Shown here: one piece after another, positions 5,440 to 6,270 of the stretch
How positions within the stretch are numbered: position 1 is the stretch's first letter
Layout: each line of letters begins with the position of its first letter
Assembly (NCBI GenBank): GCA_041484845.1
Contig: JBGPIK010000399.1
Span: forward strand, 1-6,270
Source: JBGPIK01 sp041484845
Lineage (GTDB): Bacteria; Desulfobacterota; Binatia; UBA9968
DNA length: 6,270 nucleotides
Direction: 5' to 3'
The notes under the pieces: model-generated
The model's database searches: none
What the model was told of the DNA's origin: nothing
Seen by the model: only the letters and a program-made list of their open reading frames with translations
Program-made: the position numbers and the translations under genes

Positions 5440-6270
5440 TTACCTCTTGTTATAGAGTCGATCGATAAAACCGCTTTCATCGATTTCTCGAAGCACCTTC
5501 AAATCTACAACTTGGTCGGGCCGAACCTCCTTCGCCTTTGGATCCGTCTCTGCGATCATGTCGAGCTGAAGTCTTATGGCTTCTACACTTGGGTATGGTC
5601 TTTTTTCAGCAATATTTTTCATATAGTCGTAGGCTTCAGTTAAGATATCCGCATTCTTTCTAATGTCGATTCTCATGAATCTCGCAAGAAGCTTTGTAGT
5701 CTTATCCCTATCGGTCTGCCAGAGCGCTAAACCTTCCACAAAACCCTTCATGAAATTTCTAGCGGTATCGGGTTTACTGACGAGGAAAGATTTGCTGGCG
5801 ATGATGACTTGTTGGAGCCACGGGATTCCTGCGTTTGGCAAGTCCAGCATAAGGTTAAAGCCGTTCTTTCTCGCTAAAAGGGTGAAAGGAGGGGCAATGA
5901 TAGTTCCTTGAACAGTATTTGCCTGCAGCGCGGCGAATCTCGCAGTCTGATCGCCAACCTGGACTATGGCCACATCCTTTATAGGAATAAGCCCCAGCCT
6001 TTTTAAGGCAATTTCAGTCAGTGCGTGCGACGATGTGCCGAATCCGCTTATCGCAACTACTTTTCCTTTAAGTTGTTCCGGCCTGGTAATTTCCTTGGCG
6101 GTGAAAAATGCGCTTGCAATCTTATTTATGTAACCAGCAACGATAATCAGTTCTCCCCCCGCCACAATGGATCTGACTGATGTTATGCCGCCAGTTGCCG
6201 CCAACTGAATATTTCCAGCTAGGAGAGCTTGCATGAGCGGTCTTCCGCCGGAAAAATATATCGGCACAAC
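5440..6270 (-). CDS. ABC transporter solute-binding protein, NMT1/TauA-like (partial, 5' end off window)
   Basis: The C-terminal 276 residues of a second periplasmic solute-binding protein are present; the signal peptide and first strands lie beyond the right edge. The frame is open through the last base. The GTG that could be read as a start at 6267 falls inside the conserved fold, just before the FSGGRPLMQALLAGNIQLA segment, so it is not the real start. Order and motifs match the first binding protein: SGG..(L)MQALLAG, EQLKGKVVAISGFGTSSHAL, DVAIVQVGDQTARFAAL, and an ending EIDESGFIDRLY that parallels ELDKEGFLRELY in the other. The two are clearly diverged paralogues in the same subfamily. 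No thiamine-synthase CCCFC motif is present. The ligand is unknown, and no permease or ATPase is visible in the window. The gene appears more AT-rich than the SPFH gene, which may reflect a different origin. No terminator was found after the TAA at 5442-5440. Confidence 0.9.
   Translation of the reverse strand, partial: VVPIYFSGGRPLMQALLAGNIQLAATGGITSVRSIVAGGELIIVAGYINKIASAFFTAKEITRPEQLKGKVVAISGFGTSSHALTEIALKRLGLIPIKDVAIVQVGDQTARFAALQANTVQGTIIAPPFTLLARKNGFNLMLDLPNAGIPWLQQVIIASKSFLVSKPDTARNFMKGFVEGLALWQTDRDKTTKLLARFMRIDIRKNADILTEAYDYMKNIAEKRPYPSVEAIRLQLDMIAETDPKAKEVRPDQVVDLKVLREIDESGFIDRLYNKR

Noticed and set aside
5296..5643. 115-codon plus-strand ORF
   Set aside because: More than half of it is antisense to the second binding protein; the rest lacks a ribosome site and any recognisable domain.
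1..6270. CRISPR arrays, tRNA or rRNA genes, replication origins
   Set aside because: I saw no regularly spaced repeats, no cloverleaf or rRNA core sequence and no iteron-like array while reading both strands.

Overview
The window looks like accessory DNA from an uncultured, moderately GC-rich bacterium. The style of the genes (expanded orphan NMT1/TauA-like solute-binding proteins, a long flotillin-like protein, a small lysine/alanine-rich protein) is what I associate with soil or sediment lineages such as Desulfobacterota/Binatota, Methylomirabilota/Rokubacteria or Planctomycetes. This placement is an inference from gene style; there is no rRNA or phylogenetic marker gene.

Layout. 1-506 has no recognisable gene. 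507-1496 (minus) is a complete secreted ABC-type solute-binding protein with a perfect Shine-Dalgarno. 1497-2051 is gene-free apart from a good minus-strand intrinsic terminator at 1991-2023, which closes the next gene. 2052-2390 (minus) is a small, very basic protein with an N-terminal helix and two copies of an MS...KARWA-type motif. Immediately upstream of it (2402-2560, minus) is the 5' stub of a REP-associated tyrosine (RAYT/Y1) transposase. 2622-4610 (minus) is a complete 662-residue flotillin-like SPFH/band 7 membrane protein with its own Shine-Dalgarno and a candidate sigma70 promoter. 4769-5223 is a block of three gene 3' ends joined almost without spacers: a carboxymuconolactone decarboxylase tail (minus), a superfamily 1 helicase tail (plus) and a HIT-family hydrolase tail (plus). 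5286-5403 (minus) holds a signal-peptide-like stub with an apparent frame break. 5440-6270 (minus) is a second solute-binding protein, cut by the window edge.

How it fits together. The intact genes all lie on the minus strand but are separated by long gaps and carry their own signals, so they look like independent units rather than one operon. Neither binding protein has a permease or ATPase beside it here, and the SPFH gene has no NfeD partner here. The clearest signal is turnover: at least four decayed gene fragments sit between the intact genes, and GC content appears lower around the second binding protein than in the SPFH gene. I see no convincing novel multi-gene system. The most unusual object is the three-way mosaic of gene ends at 4769-5223.
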